Of a stretch of DNA of 64,000 nt, positions 33,271 through 44,795 are shown piece by piece. The number at the start of each line of letters is the position of its first letter. Position 1 is the stretch's first letter. The notes under the pieces were generated by a model. It was given only the letters and a program-made list of their open reading frames with translations. It did no database searches and had not been told where the DNA came from. Both the position numbers and the translations under genes were made by a program. The DNA is from Karstenula rhodostoma CBS 690.94 (lineage: Eukaryota; Ascomycota; Dothideomycetes; Pleosporales; Didymosphaeriaceae): NCBI GenBank assembly GCA_010093485.1, contig MU001492.1, positions 88,228 to 152,227 of the forward strand. Direction: 5' to 3'.

Positions 33271-33631
33271 ACTCAACAATCGACACGTTAGAAACTGCTA
33301 CAGCAACACGATCATCATCGGTTCCGGAAACTGCGAATCGAACAAGGGCGCATTGTCGGGATCCTTCTACGTCAGTACAATACCCACCCTTACCAACTCC
33401 CCTTTCAATCATCTTCAACATCAAAGCAATCTTATCTTCGTAACTCTCAGAATCAAAGAAGACCCTGGCTTTCACGCCCTCCCGGTTGCGCAGCAGAAGC
33501 CAACAACCCTTGCTTGCGGACAGTTCATGCTGGTCCATATCCCTTCTGCGGAGCCCAAGAGAACACTCAGCGCTATTGCTTGCTCGTGCCGCAGCGATTG
33601 TCAGGTAAAAGTTTGAACGCATGTTGGCCAT
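33233..33631 (-). CDS. Hypothetical protein, 132 aa
   Basis: Open frame from an ATG at 33631. The middle part (KARVFFDSESYEDKIALMLKMI) looks like real protein sequence, but no domain is recognised. The last 12 codons lie inside the dispersed repeat, so the C-terminus may come from inserted DNA or the gene may be a fragment. Confidence 0.3.
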   Translation of the reverse strand: MANMRSNFYLTIAAARASNSAECSLGLRRRDMDQHELSASKGCWLLLRNREGVKARVFFDSESYEDKIALMLKMIERGVGKGGYCTDVEGSRQCALVRFAVSGTDDDRVAVAVSNVSIVESSRAFASRGKTQ

Positions 33632-34139
33632 ATTGTTGGCTTCCCTCTCCTAGTCATATTTATAATCCTGGACGATGCAAATACAATTGATCCATATAGC
33701 GTATGTTTAGGTATCTAGTGATGAAGATGCCATCCTGAAGGGACTTTGGCAGGCACGCAAAATCGATGCCTTGCAGGTGATCCGATCGGTTGCTTGACAC
33801 CGTCTTGCATGGCAATCATGTACCCTAGCAGTAGCTTAGAGCAATATACTGACCCCTTTCTTGTGTGTGGATCTCTATTAGCTTGCACCTACTCTTGGCA
33901 AAGCGTGCGTTCTACTGTGGTTACAGCTATAAGTTTTCCTAGTAGGTCTTCTAAGGCAGGGATACTGTTTTATAATAAAACCCCCTTAATAAAAGTAATT
34001 ATACCTAAAGAAGTAAGTTATTTCCTTTTTAAGATAGCTTTAACCTTATATAGGATAAGTAAATGTAGCTAAGCAATCTTTATATTTAGGCTAAGAAGCC
34101 CCTACTGGGAAAACTTATGGCTGCAACTATAGTAGTCTT
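33632..34139. other. AT-rich block
   Basis: AT-rich and stop-rich, especially 33,950-34,130 (TAATAAAAGTAATTATACC-like). It looks like a decayed repeat; no gene is seen. Confidence 0.5.
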
Positions 34140-34693
34140 TTGTGCTCGCCATGGCTTCTCGTCCTGGCAAGCTGTCCAAGTCCAACACCCGAGTTGGAAG
34201 CTGCACCTGTAACTGTTGCTTGGCTACACGGATATATTCACAATGGCATGCATTGCACACCCGGACTCATGAATCAACTTGGCCGAGCGAATTGCGACGC
34301 ATCAGATCCTCATAGACATAACGAGTCGCCACCGCGCTCGCAAGCGGGCTATCTGTCCCATTCCACCATCAGTATGCCAGTCAGTTGTCGAACCGCTCAT
34401 GGACCACCGAGATCAACCGAAATCACCAGACCTCGCCCAGATAATGTGATACCTGGTTCTTCTTCACCGAGAGAGATCCACAAGACTGGATGTCTACATG
34501 CGACACGAAAACACAACCAGACCGGCACCTCCATGTCGGCTTTTTTCCTCAGATTTGCATACCAGAAGCAGGACATCGCAGTCTCAGACAGAACACTGCA
34601 GAGATCGCACGATTCGCCGCTAGCAAAGAGCGCCGGTAAGGAGCCGTGCGACCTGGTGTAGAAGTCCATGGCGGAGCTGTTATTGATACCCAT
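34140..34693 (-). pseudogene. HET (heterokaryon incompatibility) protein fragment
   Basis: From the ATG at 34693 the frame reads MGINNSSAMDFYTRSHG and then GESCDLCSVLSETAMSCFWY, the Cys-rich segment typical before the HET domain. It stays open to 34397. Further along the minus strand, in another frame at about 34,180-34,215, LPTRVLDLDSL resembles the LPTRVIDVG opening of the HET domain itself. The sequence then runs into the AT-rich block and no HET core follows. This is a truncated remnant. HET proteins trigger cell death on fusion of incompatible strains; this copy should be inactive. Confidence 0.5.
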
Positions 34694-36304
34694 TCCAGGA
34701 AGGTCAGCCTCGTCCGTGAGGATCTTCCTAAACGGAATCTATCTGCAGAGCCCGCATCGTATCATCTTGCAAGCAGAAACATGTGCCGTTGAGAAGCGAC
34801 TGAAAACATGCCTTCGGAATCGAAGCTGTTCCTCGCATTGTCACCAAGACAATCGTCGTCTGCGTAGCCCAGCAAAAATATTCCACGAATTCCATAACCT
34901 CCCCGATGCTGTCCATCACAGACGGGCCCACCACCCTCCCTCACCCCGTCGCGGGAAACTGCCCCACCCGCACGACTTTCCCGCAAGGCAAAGATCGACA
35001 TCCCAACGGGCGCCCCGACAGGGTCCCGACTGCCCCCAAACCCCCCATCCCAGTAGTGAGATATGCCTACGCTGATTGGACGGCAGAGCTACACTTTGAG
35101 AAATGGGGCCATGGTAGCAGATGAGAGGGTGGGCAGCATTTGGAATGGTGTCTTGGCTCAGCTCAGCGCGAGCGAACCAAAACACAGCAACCGACCGTCC
35201 AGCGGCGTAGCAGCATCGACAAACAACGAACGCCTTGCCATATCCACGCATGTACGGCACAGCCCTACGGACTTCCAACCGCTACTGCATGCAACGATAA
35301 TGCAATGACAATGCAATGCAAAGCAAAGCAAAGCAAAGCAAAGCAAAGCAAAGCAAAGCAAAGCAAAGCAAAGCGACCACCAGCACCTTCTAGACCTCGG
35401 AGCTCTTTGTCGGTGGCTTCCCCATGGCACTAACCAGCGTTTCCCTCCCGCGCATCCCATCACCTCCTGTCCCCATTCCTACCCATCCCGCAAATCAGCC
35501 CATGCCCAGCCTCGCTTCCGTCGCGCAGGCCGCGCTGATGCTCCCGAGATTGCGCGCCCCCGCGCTGTCACGTCCCTTTCCGGCAACTAATCTTGACAAC
35601 CGGCTGGTCTACTTTGTTCTTTCAAGTGCGTGCGACTTGACGCTTGGTAAGACATGACCGAGCGGCGCGCGTGCCATCCATCGGAGCCTGGAGTCTGAGG
35701 CGGGAGAAAAAGAAAAGAAAAGGTAACGCAGGCCTGATATCGGAGTTTGTGCGCTGCGCGATGCATGCATTATTTAGCGATGGATGCCTACTCGGGGGGC
35801 TGTGATTTGTCGTCGGTCGCATGCGCTCCGATGTCCGTCTCGCACACGCCGCTTTGTAGCATGTGAAACATTGGGGTAGAAACATTTAGAGAACTGTGGC
35901 TGGATGCACGCATTAGGGCGTGTCTCAGGCATGAAGTCTGTGGTTTTGTAAGAAGCGAATGTATGTGTGTGGAGGGAGGGAACCCGGTCTCCGGTACCAA
36001 GGACGCATCTCGCACGGTATAGTGGACTGAGACAATGTTTTGGAGTCGAGTCGCCGCTGCGGGAGTGATGTCAAAGTAGGGGAACAAGCGAGGTGCCGCA
36101 TGCAGACATCGTATCATCTCCGCAGTATGCCTCAGCGTAGATGTAGATGTTGTGACACAAGCATCGCTGACAGCGACGCGACGCTCCCTAGCAAGCCACC
36201 TCGTGTCGAATTCTGCCTGCCGGGAACAGCAGATTCCAAAAGCCTGATGAGGAGGGAGCGGGGGCATCAATCAGAGTCTGGCCCAGGAGAAACCCAAGCA
36301 CGGC
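34694..36304. other. Spacer with overlapping short ORFs and a microsatellite
   Basis: Several overlapping open frames on both strands (for example 34916-35278 minus and 35788-36270 minus) have no recognisable content and look like chance frames in GC-rich DNA. It contains the AAAGC microsatellite listed separately. Confidence 0.35.
35321..35374 (+). repeat. (AAGCA)n pentanucleotide microsatellite
   Basis: Ten perfect AAGCA units plus AAGC, preceded by the related ATGCAATGCA. It is open in all three plus-strand frames because five bases and three do not match, so it produces long Ser/Lys/Ala-like shadow ORFs. Confidence 0.95.
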
Positions 36305-36360
36305 ATGCAACCTTGCGTAACGTCTGGCGTCGTATGCCCGCCCTCTCGCATCCTGCCAAT

Positions 36361-36805
36361 GGGCTTTCTGTGCGACCAGTCAGACCACACGCTGGGAAAC
36401 ATCGTAACGAGGCTCCCGGTTGTTGAGAAAAGTGGCGGTCACCGTGCTGCTGTGTCACGTCGCCTGCGTACTCCCTTTCGCTTTTTCCCGACGCTGCGTC
36501 TTGCGTCTGAGATTTTGCGGGTGCTTGCAGAGTTGACGCCCAATGTCAAAAACATGGTGCGGGGATTCCCAAACCCGATGTATCGGGTGTGGCAGTTGGT
36601 GAAAAGTGACATGGAGAGCTTTTCGGGAATGGGAAGCGAGTTCGACGTTTCAGTCAGTGACATAGCGCTGTGGTGGTTCCTGGACGTGTTACAAGCGGCG
36701 GGGTTTATCGGCTGGAACGCGGATGCTGACTGCAAGCGATCTGCATGGCGTGAGTGGGAAGCTGAGCAAGTAGGATGCGATGTGAGGAGCTGGTCACAGC
36801 AGTGA
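36361..36805 (+). CDS. Hypothetical protein or gene fragment
   Basis: The C-terminal part of an open plus-strand frame has strongly protein-like sequence: RLASEILRVLAELTPNVKNM, NPMYRVWQLVKSDMESF and ALWWFLDVLQAAGFIGWN, ending at 36805. I do not recognise the family. The upstream part of the frame (36305 onwards) is compositionally poor, so the true start or an upstream exon is uncertain; the coordinates given begin at an in-frame Met codon region and are approximate. It could be the last exon of a longer, partly decayed gene. Confidence 0.35.
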
Positions 36806-37044
36806 GCACAAAAGACGGTAAGAACCTCCTGCGACCAAAGGAGCAGGACGGTTTGCATTGATCAGGTAGTGTCTAGTTATTCATGGCAGACATTTAGTCT
36901 CAAAAGTTAATTGCACGTCGACTTATCCAAGTCGATGCATGCAGCTGAAGTGGTAGAAATAGGGGAATCAGAAGGTGGGAATATCGAAGAAAAATTGAAT
37001 CAGCTCCCGAAATGAGCCGTCATCGCGAGGCAGTGGCGCGAACA

Positions 37045-38286
37045 TCAAGAGGTAGATTCTTCAGCGAGGGGCGTAGAACTTAGTTGTTCGTCTTGCATTT
37101 GCAGTTCTTGCAGTTTGGCTTCGACAGACTTTACAACCTCGGGGTCGAAGCTCCGCTGTGCTTTGGCTCGTTTGATCCTGTGGCTGTCAATGGTGTGTAG
37201 AATTAGAGGACGTGGAGTAACTTACGGCTTCCGGACACATTTCTCACATTTTTCATGTCCACAGCCGGGACACTGCGGCGAGCCGTCGAGGAAGGTGGTG
37301 TTGCAGTGGTCGCATTCCCATCGCACCCGCGTTCTTGGCTTTCGCCATATGCGTTTAGATCGCTCCATCTCGCGTTCCATTTCGGTGTCGCTGTCGTACT
37401 CGACATCGCCAGGGTAACCATTGGGCCACTTGCTGAGCTTTGCTGGTTCCCGTGGGCACTTTGTGCACCTGATGTGGCGGCAACCTTCGCATATGGTGGC
37501 CGTGGGCGGGATGAAGAGGGCGTGGCACTTGTGGCAGTTGCGGCGCACACGTTGCTTTGCAGGGTGATATGCCAACTCTCCGCCGCTCCTGGAGGGGACT
37601 GTGAGGACTCGCTTCTTCTTGGGCAGTGCTTTTACAGCCGCAACGTCGGACTTGGCTTGCGACTGGGTCTTTTCAAGAGGCGTCTTCTTCTTGGGGTAGC
37701 GGGGGCACTGTTTGCAGCGCTTGTGCTCGCACTTGGCACACACTTTTTCGGCGCCGTAGGTGGTTCCGCAGCGGTGGCAGGTGCGGTGGACACGCATGCG
37801 GATGGGCTTCTCGATCCGCTGGACGCTGACAGGCATGGCGGGTGCAGAGATCCATTCGTGCGATTCCAAGGTGAGGCCGTACTTGGCGAAGAGAGCGCGG
37901 GCACGCTCTTGCTGGAGGGCGGAACGCTGCATGATGTGCACAACAGGCACGTCGGCGGGAGCAGCAGCAGCAGGGTCATGGGGCAAGATGTGGGCGGGGT
38001 CAACGGCTGGACTGCTGGTGAAGGTCAGTATCAAGGTCGTGGTTTCCCAGTGCGGAACATACGTAGTCGCGGCTTCCTGCTCTTCCTCGATGGCGGCAGG
38101 CGCGGCCGTGGAGGATTCGGGCAGCGTCGTGGTCGGGGTCGTGGGAGCGCTGCCCTTGGTCTTGGTGGAGCGCTCACGGCGGAAGACGCTGCTCATGCGC
38201 TTGACATATTTGCCCAGGCTCTTGCGGTGGTCGCCCTTGGTCTCCCTGGCGTCGGCGGGCGGCGCATCAGGCGCGGCGGTCGACAT
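37045..38286 (-). CDS. Fungal multi-zinc-ribbon protein
   Basis: Exons 37226-38286 and 37045-37183 join across a 42-nt intron to 399 residues, with the start at the ATG of MSTAAPDAPPADARE. The N-terminal 100 residues are disordered and Ala/Thr-rich. Three successive CxxC pairs sets follow: CHRCGTTYGAEKVCAKC with KRCKQC, CHKCHALF with CEGC and RCTKC, and CDHCNTTF with CPGCGHEKCEKC. They look like paired zinc ribbons. The C-terminal exon is a charged helix. The role is unknown; nuclear or cytosolic RNA/protein binding is a guess from the fold. The open frame on the opposite strand (37255-38397) is its shadow. Confidence 0.7.
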
Positions 38287-41200
38287 GGCGACGGTGGTGG
38301 TGAGCGTTTCCGGTGCGGCGGCGCGGAGCGGAGGAGAGTTGAGATGGTTGGTACGGGCGTCCCCAGTAAAAGTGTTTTGTGGAGGTCAGTGGTCTGACAT
38401 GCAGGCCCCGATTATCCCCCCGGGTTGGCTGAGACAGGAGCGAAACGTCGGGACAACCGACAGCGCGGGCAGAGGCGACTCGTGCAGTTTAGGCGCGGCG
38501 ACGGCTGGGCGGCGGGCGGGCAAGCTGGGCTGGGCTGCTGGGCTGCTGGGGAGAGCGAGAGCGAGGGCGAGGGAAGACGGGCGGGCGGGCAGCAGCTATG
38601 TATGAGTTGCGAGCACCATGGTCCGGATTTCCAGCAGGGTGGGTTCGCCTGGCAGCAGAGCGTGCGGGCCGTCGGTCGCAAGCTGGGATGCCAAGCGGGC
38701 GCGAACGAGTGATTGACGGATGGCGCAGCGTCGGGGTATTTGGGGCCTGTCTTCTCTTCACACGACTTGTGCACGACGGCGGCGGGGGAAGACACAAGCG
38801 ACGCAGGCGGAACGCGGGCACAGACTCGGAGCAGGGCCCGTTTGCACTGCGCCCTCGACGGCTGGCAGGCTGCCTCCTGCCTTCATACCGCGCACCCTGG
38901 CTTCACTGTTCACTGGCGTCCCTTCCCTGGCTTCCCTGGCTTCCCTGGCTTCCTACCGACGCGCCGGGTGTGAGAGCGGAGCAGGCGCCCGTTCGGGGCC
39001 TGTGGCGCCACCACCACCACCAGCAAGGGCCCGGGGTGCTCCGCGGAGGGCCTCTTCGTCCGTTGCCCGCCGTCTCCACAGCTCGGGCAGCTTCGCGGCG
39101 ATTCAAAGCCATCGTCAGAGCATGCGACATCAGCGACTGCGACACCGACCGCGACCGCGACCGCTACCGCCCGGCTGCATGCAGCCACCTCCAAGCACCC
39201 GTCTGCCATTTTCCCGATGCGCCTGAACAGGACCCAGCAAATGGCACGCCGTCCCTGTCCCTCTGCACAACCAGTCGCCCCCGCCGCACAACGCAATGCC
39301 CTTCCGACCACGCCTGCCGTGGCCTTCCAGGTCGAACCGGCACAGATGCTTGGCCCCGTAGCCCTGCGTCGTCGCCATCTGCCAACCCATCTGCCAACCC
39401 ATCTGCCATGTAGAAAAGGTCGGGACCGAGCATTCACCGCCTGGCACATGGCCGCAATCACCAGAGCTTGTTGAGACCTCGTGCAGCTGCTCGGGATCCG
39501 TCGGTCCAGCTGCCCACCTCTCCACCTCACCACCTCACCACTACTCCACACCATGACTTCCGCTATCGCACCCTCACACCGTCTCCCGCACTGATGCCTG
39601 CCCGCCCCCTTCGATTCCGCCGCATGCACTACGGTGCAGCGCATGGCGATGGATTCCTATTCCACGGCCACAGGCGTCCAGCGCTCCGCCAACCTGGTAT
39701 ACATGCAAGCCGTTCCCTGTCAGTACTTGTGTCACCCGTTGATTCGACATGGCACAATAACCGCCTTGCTCCCGCACTGACCTCGCAACCGAAACACGAC
39801 GACGACTGCACCGCGCCGTGAACGCAGTAAGACTCCCATCATGTTGGGCGAAGCCCGATCGATTGGCTACCCGGGTGATGTGCCTCACAGTGCATCCGTG
39901 GTCTCAACCTCTGACCGGCAGAACGGCAGCCGGTAACGATCCGCCCAACCCGCGAGATTGCAATCTTAGTGGTCGTTTCATGGCAACAACGCAGATGCGA
40001 AAACGGTTGCGTTGCTTCAAAAGCCTCGACCAAGTCACCGGCCCGCATCTTCCTGTTATACCATGGGCCTCCCAGCAAAGCAGCGTGCACTTCATCTTAC
40101 TCTCCACCCACCATGACACAATGACAACCTCAGTCTTGACTCCATCATTTCATAGTACACTATATTGTGCTCGCTTCGTCTTAACCTGCCAACGCATCAC
40201 GCCGTCACCATTTGCACAGTGGATCCCACAGGCTTTGTGTCGTTCATAGAGACTCTGTTATGTCATTTCGGACCCTGCCGTGAGCATCCTTACTATGGGT
40301 CCCGTACGCTAGAGTTAGAAGACAGCTATAATGCACAGTAGTCTACGAAAAATCCAGGTTGTAACGAGTGTCTAGGCGCCACTTCCACGCTAAAGTGAAG
40401 CAGCTAGTGAACTTTATCCCACCCAGGCGCGCCTTCCTTGTTCTTCGCTGGCGATAACAACCATCTTCTTCATGTTGCGCTCTCGCCCACCTTTTCCCCG
40501 TCCGCAGACCTCTTCTCGATGAAAAACACTCAACAAGTTAGAACACGTCGCGCCAGGTCCAGGCCGCCGAATGCCGAACCCTGTCCAACGGTCCCGCCGT
40601 CCTGAAGCAGATCACACAAGGGCCCCCCGCCGCACCACGAGTCATTTTTCACACCCTTCCGTCCAGCACACTTTGGTTCCTCCGCACCTCGATATGCACA
40701 ACACCATACAGCAACCAACTGTGACGGACCCGAGGTGCATACTGGGTATCCTCTGTTCATGCAGTCCCACCAGTTTCAAATTCCCACCACCCCATCCTCC
40801 ACACTCCTCCACACTCCTCCTCGGAGCCATGCCGCCGAACATGTTTTGATGATCCTTGCCAATCGCTGCATAACGCACAACCCGTTCTCCACTACCAAAG
40901 CAGCAGGTCTGCTCCGCCCTCTCCCCACGACGCCAGGACCTGTTTCGCGGGACCGCCCGTGCAGGATGCCCGTTTCAGACGCGCCGGTCGTCGCGTCCCA
41001 GAAGCCGATGAAAATCATCGCGCTGGAATTGGACGCGCTTTCATTTGTCCTTCTTGGTTGAGCGAGCGGGTCAAGCGGGACGGGCCTCGAGCTGTTCTGG
41101 GCGCGGGAGAGCTATCGACCGTGTTGGAGGCGTTCGTGCCGGTTCGGTTGCCTTTCCACATTCCTCAATTCGCTGCCTGCTTTTCAACCATGTTGTGTCT

Positions 41201-43500
41201 GCAATCCATGATCCAGGCGACCATCTTACCATTCCTGCCGGGTGATTTTTATCGAGCGCGCGTGCAGTTGAGAATGCACGGGTCTGCACCGCGTGAGTGT
41301 TACCCGCCACGCATCATGCTGCTCTAATCGTACGACTGCTCCTCCCATACCACTGGGCTCCATGACGAACCACACGACGTATCGGGACGATGCGCAAGGT
41401 AAGCCTCCTGCGTCTCCACACGCCGCAGATCCGCCGCGCACGGCGCCACCCACCCGCAAAAGGTGCCGAGGCCCGTACGTGGTCCACGACGTCGATTCAC
41501 CGTCCGCTGCCAACACTGCTGCCCAACCCAACCCCAACTGTCCTTGCCATCGCAGCGTTGTTCTCGACCCACCAAAGCGGAGCTGCGGATCACCCAGCGG
41601 GCCGTTTCCGCCGCAACGTCCGTTAGGGTAACTGCAAGGTCCAGGAGAATGTTCCTCGGAGGCGGCGGCATGGGAGCCGTGTGGCATGCGGCTTTCGGGA
41701 TTGTAGCACCAGAATGAGGTAGGTCCTAATCTGAGTGAATGCATCTGGTCCGCGCCGCGCGATTTGTTGGGGAGTGGCGGGTGTGTCGCCTGTGCCAGTA
41801 CCTACGTTGTGCTGCGTCCTCTCCGATTGTCGGTTCCCTTCCTTGCGGTAAGAAATGGTGAGTAAATCCCTATGGCGAGCTGCTTCTCAAATTTGCCGGA
41901 AGCAGTCCCACATCGGGGAGATGGACCCATTACCGCGAATCCCGCGTCACGTACATGCACGGAACCACACCGCACTCCGATAAACTTTGCATATCAGAAA
42001 TCACACAACCACTTGGCCTTCCCTGTCGGCCAGACAAGCCCGCAAGCAAACACTCCCTCGTCGTGACAGTTATTGTACTTATACTCCTCCAACTCCACGT
42101 CTTCCGTATACTTTTCCAATGTCGAGCTCAGTCACAGTAACGCTTCTGATTCGCCATCCCGCGTACCTCTCCACCCTTGCCAGATAATCAATCAGCTTCT
42201 CAATCCTAGGGTGGTAGTCCTACTTACAAGTGTCAAAGATGGGTTTCGAACGCCCACCTGGAATACACCGTCACGTGACTCGCATAGCCCATCTGCCTAC
42301 GCACAGCTTCCTCATCTACTTACTCACGGATACCCATCTACTTACTTGCAAATACTCACATATCACATCCCGCCCCCGCCTCCCACAGGGCTTCACCACA
42401 GACACATATCCACCGTCAACCTTCCGCATCTGGCAATCCCAGTTCCGTCGGAACTTCTGTGTAATGGGTAGGCTCTGCGCCATATACCGGATGAGGTAGT
42501 ATTACGAAAAGCGTCGGGATTGCGACGTAACACGACAGACTGCGTGCGGTCTGCGGGATATACCGGATGGGGTAGTTGGGAGGGAGGGGTGTGGGCCGAG
42601 CGGATCGAATATGTGAGATGGGCGGGGGGTTTCTTTTTTCTTGCGTGCTGATGTGGGTGGGTTGGGGGTTTGTCTGTAGACACTTTGGCTTTAAAAAGTA
42701 GGTCTAAGCTGAGACAGGAGGAGAGAGTGCGATAAAGACGATGAGGGAACTCTGATGAAGAGGCTGTCGCTTTGCTTTGCTGCGTCTGACATGGCGTCGA
42801 AAAGTATCAAGGCACGACTATCACACCACACCGCACTACGCACTACGCACTTTGCACGAGCAGCTGTGGCACCAGTATTCACAGCAGTCTTCGATAATCT
42901 ACCCCCCAGGATTTCCGAATACAGCTAGAGTACCCTTCATCTCATGACCTTCACATGCACACCACCCACCCGCCTATCGATACCTATCCACACTCCACCA
43001 CACGCATCCCTCCACCTCTCCGCCTCACCTCTCCCCCCTCTCCCCCAAACGACTTACAAATACGAATCCCAACCCCGACCGAAAGGCATGATCCGACGAT
43101 CTCTCGGCTTCGTGCAGCAGATCGGCGGTGGCGTGGCGGGTCGATCGCAAGCGTGCGTGCTGTGCGGGGTTTTAGTTAATGGGAAGAGATGTTATGTTCG
43201 GTATTACAGTTTTAGAGGGTGGAAGGTTGGCTTTGGTCGGCTGGTCGGTACTTGATACATGGAACGGTTGATGGTTAGGGTGAGCGCATGTGGTTGGAGT
43301 TGACTTGTCTGGTGTTGTTGTTATAGAACTATATATTATACTATGGGATTGTACTATTTATAGGTTTATATTATTGTTCTTGAGTGGTAGCTCCACTACC
43401 CCCCTCGTGGAACCTTGGACATAACGTCAGACTCGCCACTCATAGGCAAACTCATCGTCCTGCGGCAGCCCGTTTTCGTGTTGCAGGACGCCATGCAATC
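38287..43500. other. Long gene-poor region, GC-rich then CT-rich
   Basis: Over 5 kb with many overlapping frames on both strands, none with domain content or convincing start and splice context. Short tandem repeats occur: four TTCCCTGGC-like units at about 38,932-38,966, and three copies of CATCTGCCAACC-like units at 39,376-39,412. The stretch from about 42,900 is pyrimidine-rich on the plus strand. The segment 43,320-43,380 is AT-rich. I see no gene. Confidence 0.45.
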
Positions 43501-43911
43501 CTAAAAGACTGTACCAGCCTGGATATCGACTGCCATCGTCGTGTCGTAGGTCCATCCAAGCCCGTACAGGAACTTTGGAGAAACTGTGACCAGTCCAGGA
43601 GCAGTCACCTCCTTGAGATTAGGGGAATGGGTTGCTCGATTAGAAGATCCTGAGCCTGCACTAGTCATACGCATGTTGTATAGCAGCGAGTTCTCGGACG
43701 AGTGTGTGGTTGTGAATGCTACTCTAACGAAAAATCTCTCTTTGGCGAGCATTTGCCTGTGAAGACATTAATATCTCTGATTGTGACTGCCAAAGGAAGT
43801 GACTTACTTAGGCAAGACACGAACAGTAGCCTCAATCTTGAGGCTGGTGGCCTTGATATAGAAATTGGCGCACAAGATATTGGCTTTGGAGTCACTAAAT
43901 ATAAGGCCACC
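43501..43911 (-). pseudogene. DUF7223-like secreted-protein remnant
   Basis: Two minus-strand exons, 43808-43911 and 43501-43756, join across a clean 51-nt intron. They read GGLIFSDSKANILCANFYIK...ATVRVLPK and then QMLAKERFFVRVAF, ending VTAPGLVTVSPKFLYGLGWT. This is the layout of the C-terminal domain found after DUF7029 in fungal secreted proteins (a CxxC-like opening, then a beta-rich part with PGLVTVSP). It ends early after AGTVF, so the copy looks truncated. A 3' splice site with CTAACACAG just upstream (43912) shows that a previous exon existed. Confidence 0.5.
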
Positions 43912-44083
43912 CTGTGTTAGGTAAGAAGTCATCTGGTTTCTGAGTGCTCTTCGACTCTAACACATCGACCTGACGTGTGGTGGAGATAGATAACTGATAA
44001 AAAGGCACTTTAAGCCTTTATATAGATCTTTACCGGTGGAGCTCGGAGTTCTAGTGGATATAGAATCAAGAATCAATGGATTT

Positions 44084-44656
44084 TCACATAGCACCGCATA
44101 TATTGCAAATATCTCCCGCCAAATCATCTCCCATAACATTGAAAAAGGTCGAGTCTGGAGTACCAACATATTCCGTGGTGCTGAGCTTGACCAGAGAGTC
44201 GTCAGGCATGTTTGATTCCTGATCACACGATGCAGTGGCTGCATCATCAACCATCGTATCCGGAGAATCAAGGTGATCGGCTGCCATTGCCGGCTCAATC
44301 TTAACCACGTAGGCCGAATTATTATTGTACGGCTCGAGGCCGATCACCTGAGGGACCATGGGCTCATCAATTCCCTTCTTGATGGGAACAATAATGGTAC
44401 CATCCGGACCTGGTTCTGATATGCGATGAACAAGCTCGTTCAAGATATCATAGCCGGCCAGCGAAAGCGCAAAGAACGATGGATCAGAGGAAAGACTACT
44501 CTCACTTAATAACGGCATTTCGGAACTCATACTAACGGGCGTGGAAGTCGTGTCGCTTGTCGACGCTCTTGTAGTCAACGTTAGTGCGATAGTCGAGACG
44601 AAGACTAATAAGTTACCTGTTTCTATCTTCAAGTGCGTGTAATAAAAGGTGACCAT
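44084..44656 (-). CDS. Hypothetical protein, possible linker exon of the DUF7029-type gene
   Basis: A 190-residue frame starts at the ATG in ACCATGG (44656). A hydrophobic stretch, LLVFVSTIALTLTT, may be a weak signal or anchor, followed by Ser/Thr/Asp-rich sequence with no recognised domain. It sits between the DUF7029-like and DUF7223-like pieces on the same strand. It may be the disordered middle part of one decayed gene or an independent small protein. Confidence 0.35.
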   Translation of the reverse strand: MVTFYYTHLKIETGNLLVFVSTIALTLTTRASTSDTTSTPVSMSSEMPLLSESSLSSDPSFFALSLAGYDILNELVHRISEPGPDGTIIVPIKKGIDEPMVPQVIGLEPYNNNSAYVVKIEPAMAADHLDSPDTMVDDAATASCDQESNMPDDSLVKLSTTEYVGTPDSTFFNVMGDDLAGDICNICGAM

Positions 44657-44795
44657 GGTAGTGTAGCTAGTTGTCTAGCTTGCATCATTCACCAGAGATA
44701 AATCCACCATGGCTAATGTCGAGCTCATTAACAACGTTCTAGGATGTGATATTAGAGAGGGCAAATGCGACTGCGTTGCCAGTCCGACGAGTGCG

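Noticed and set aside
35321..35374. Regular repeats suggesting a CRISPR-like array
   Set aside because: A simple pentanucleotide microsatellite with no spacers, in a eukaryotic genome.
37255..38397. 380-residue plus-strand open frame
   Set aside because: Antisense shadow of the zinc-ribbon gene, whose CxxC pattern and intron are convincing.
38598..39644. Long overlapping frames on both strands (271 and 244 residues)
   Set aside because: Low-complexity, GC-rich chance frames containing tandem repeats; no start or splice context and no domains.
41226..41744. 172-residue minus-strand ORF with overlapping plus-strand frames
   Set aside because: All frames are open together in GC-rich DNA and none shows protein-like motifs.
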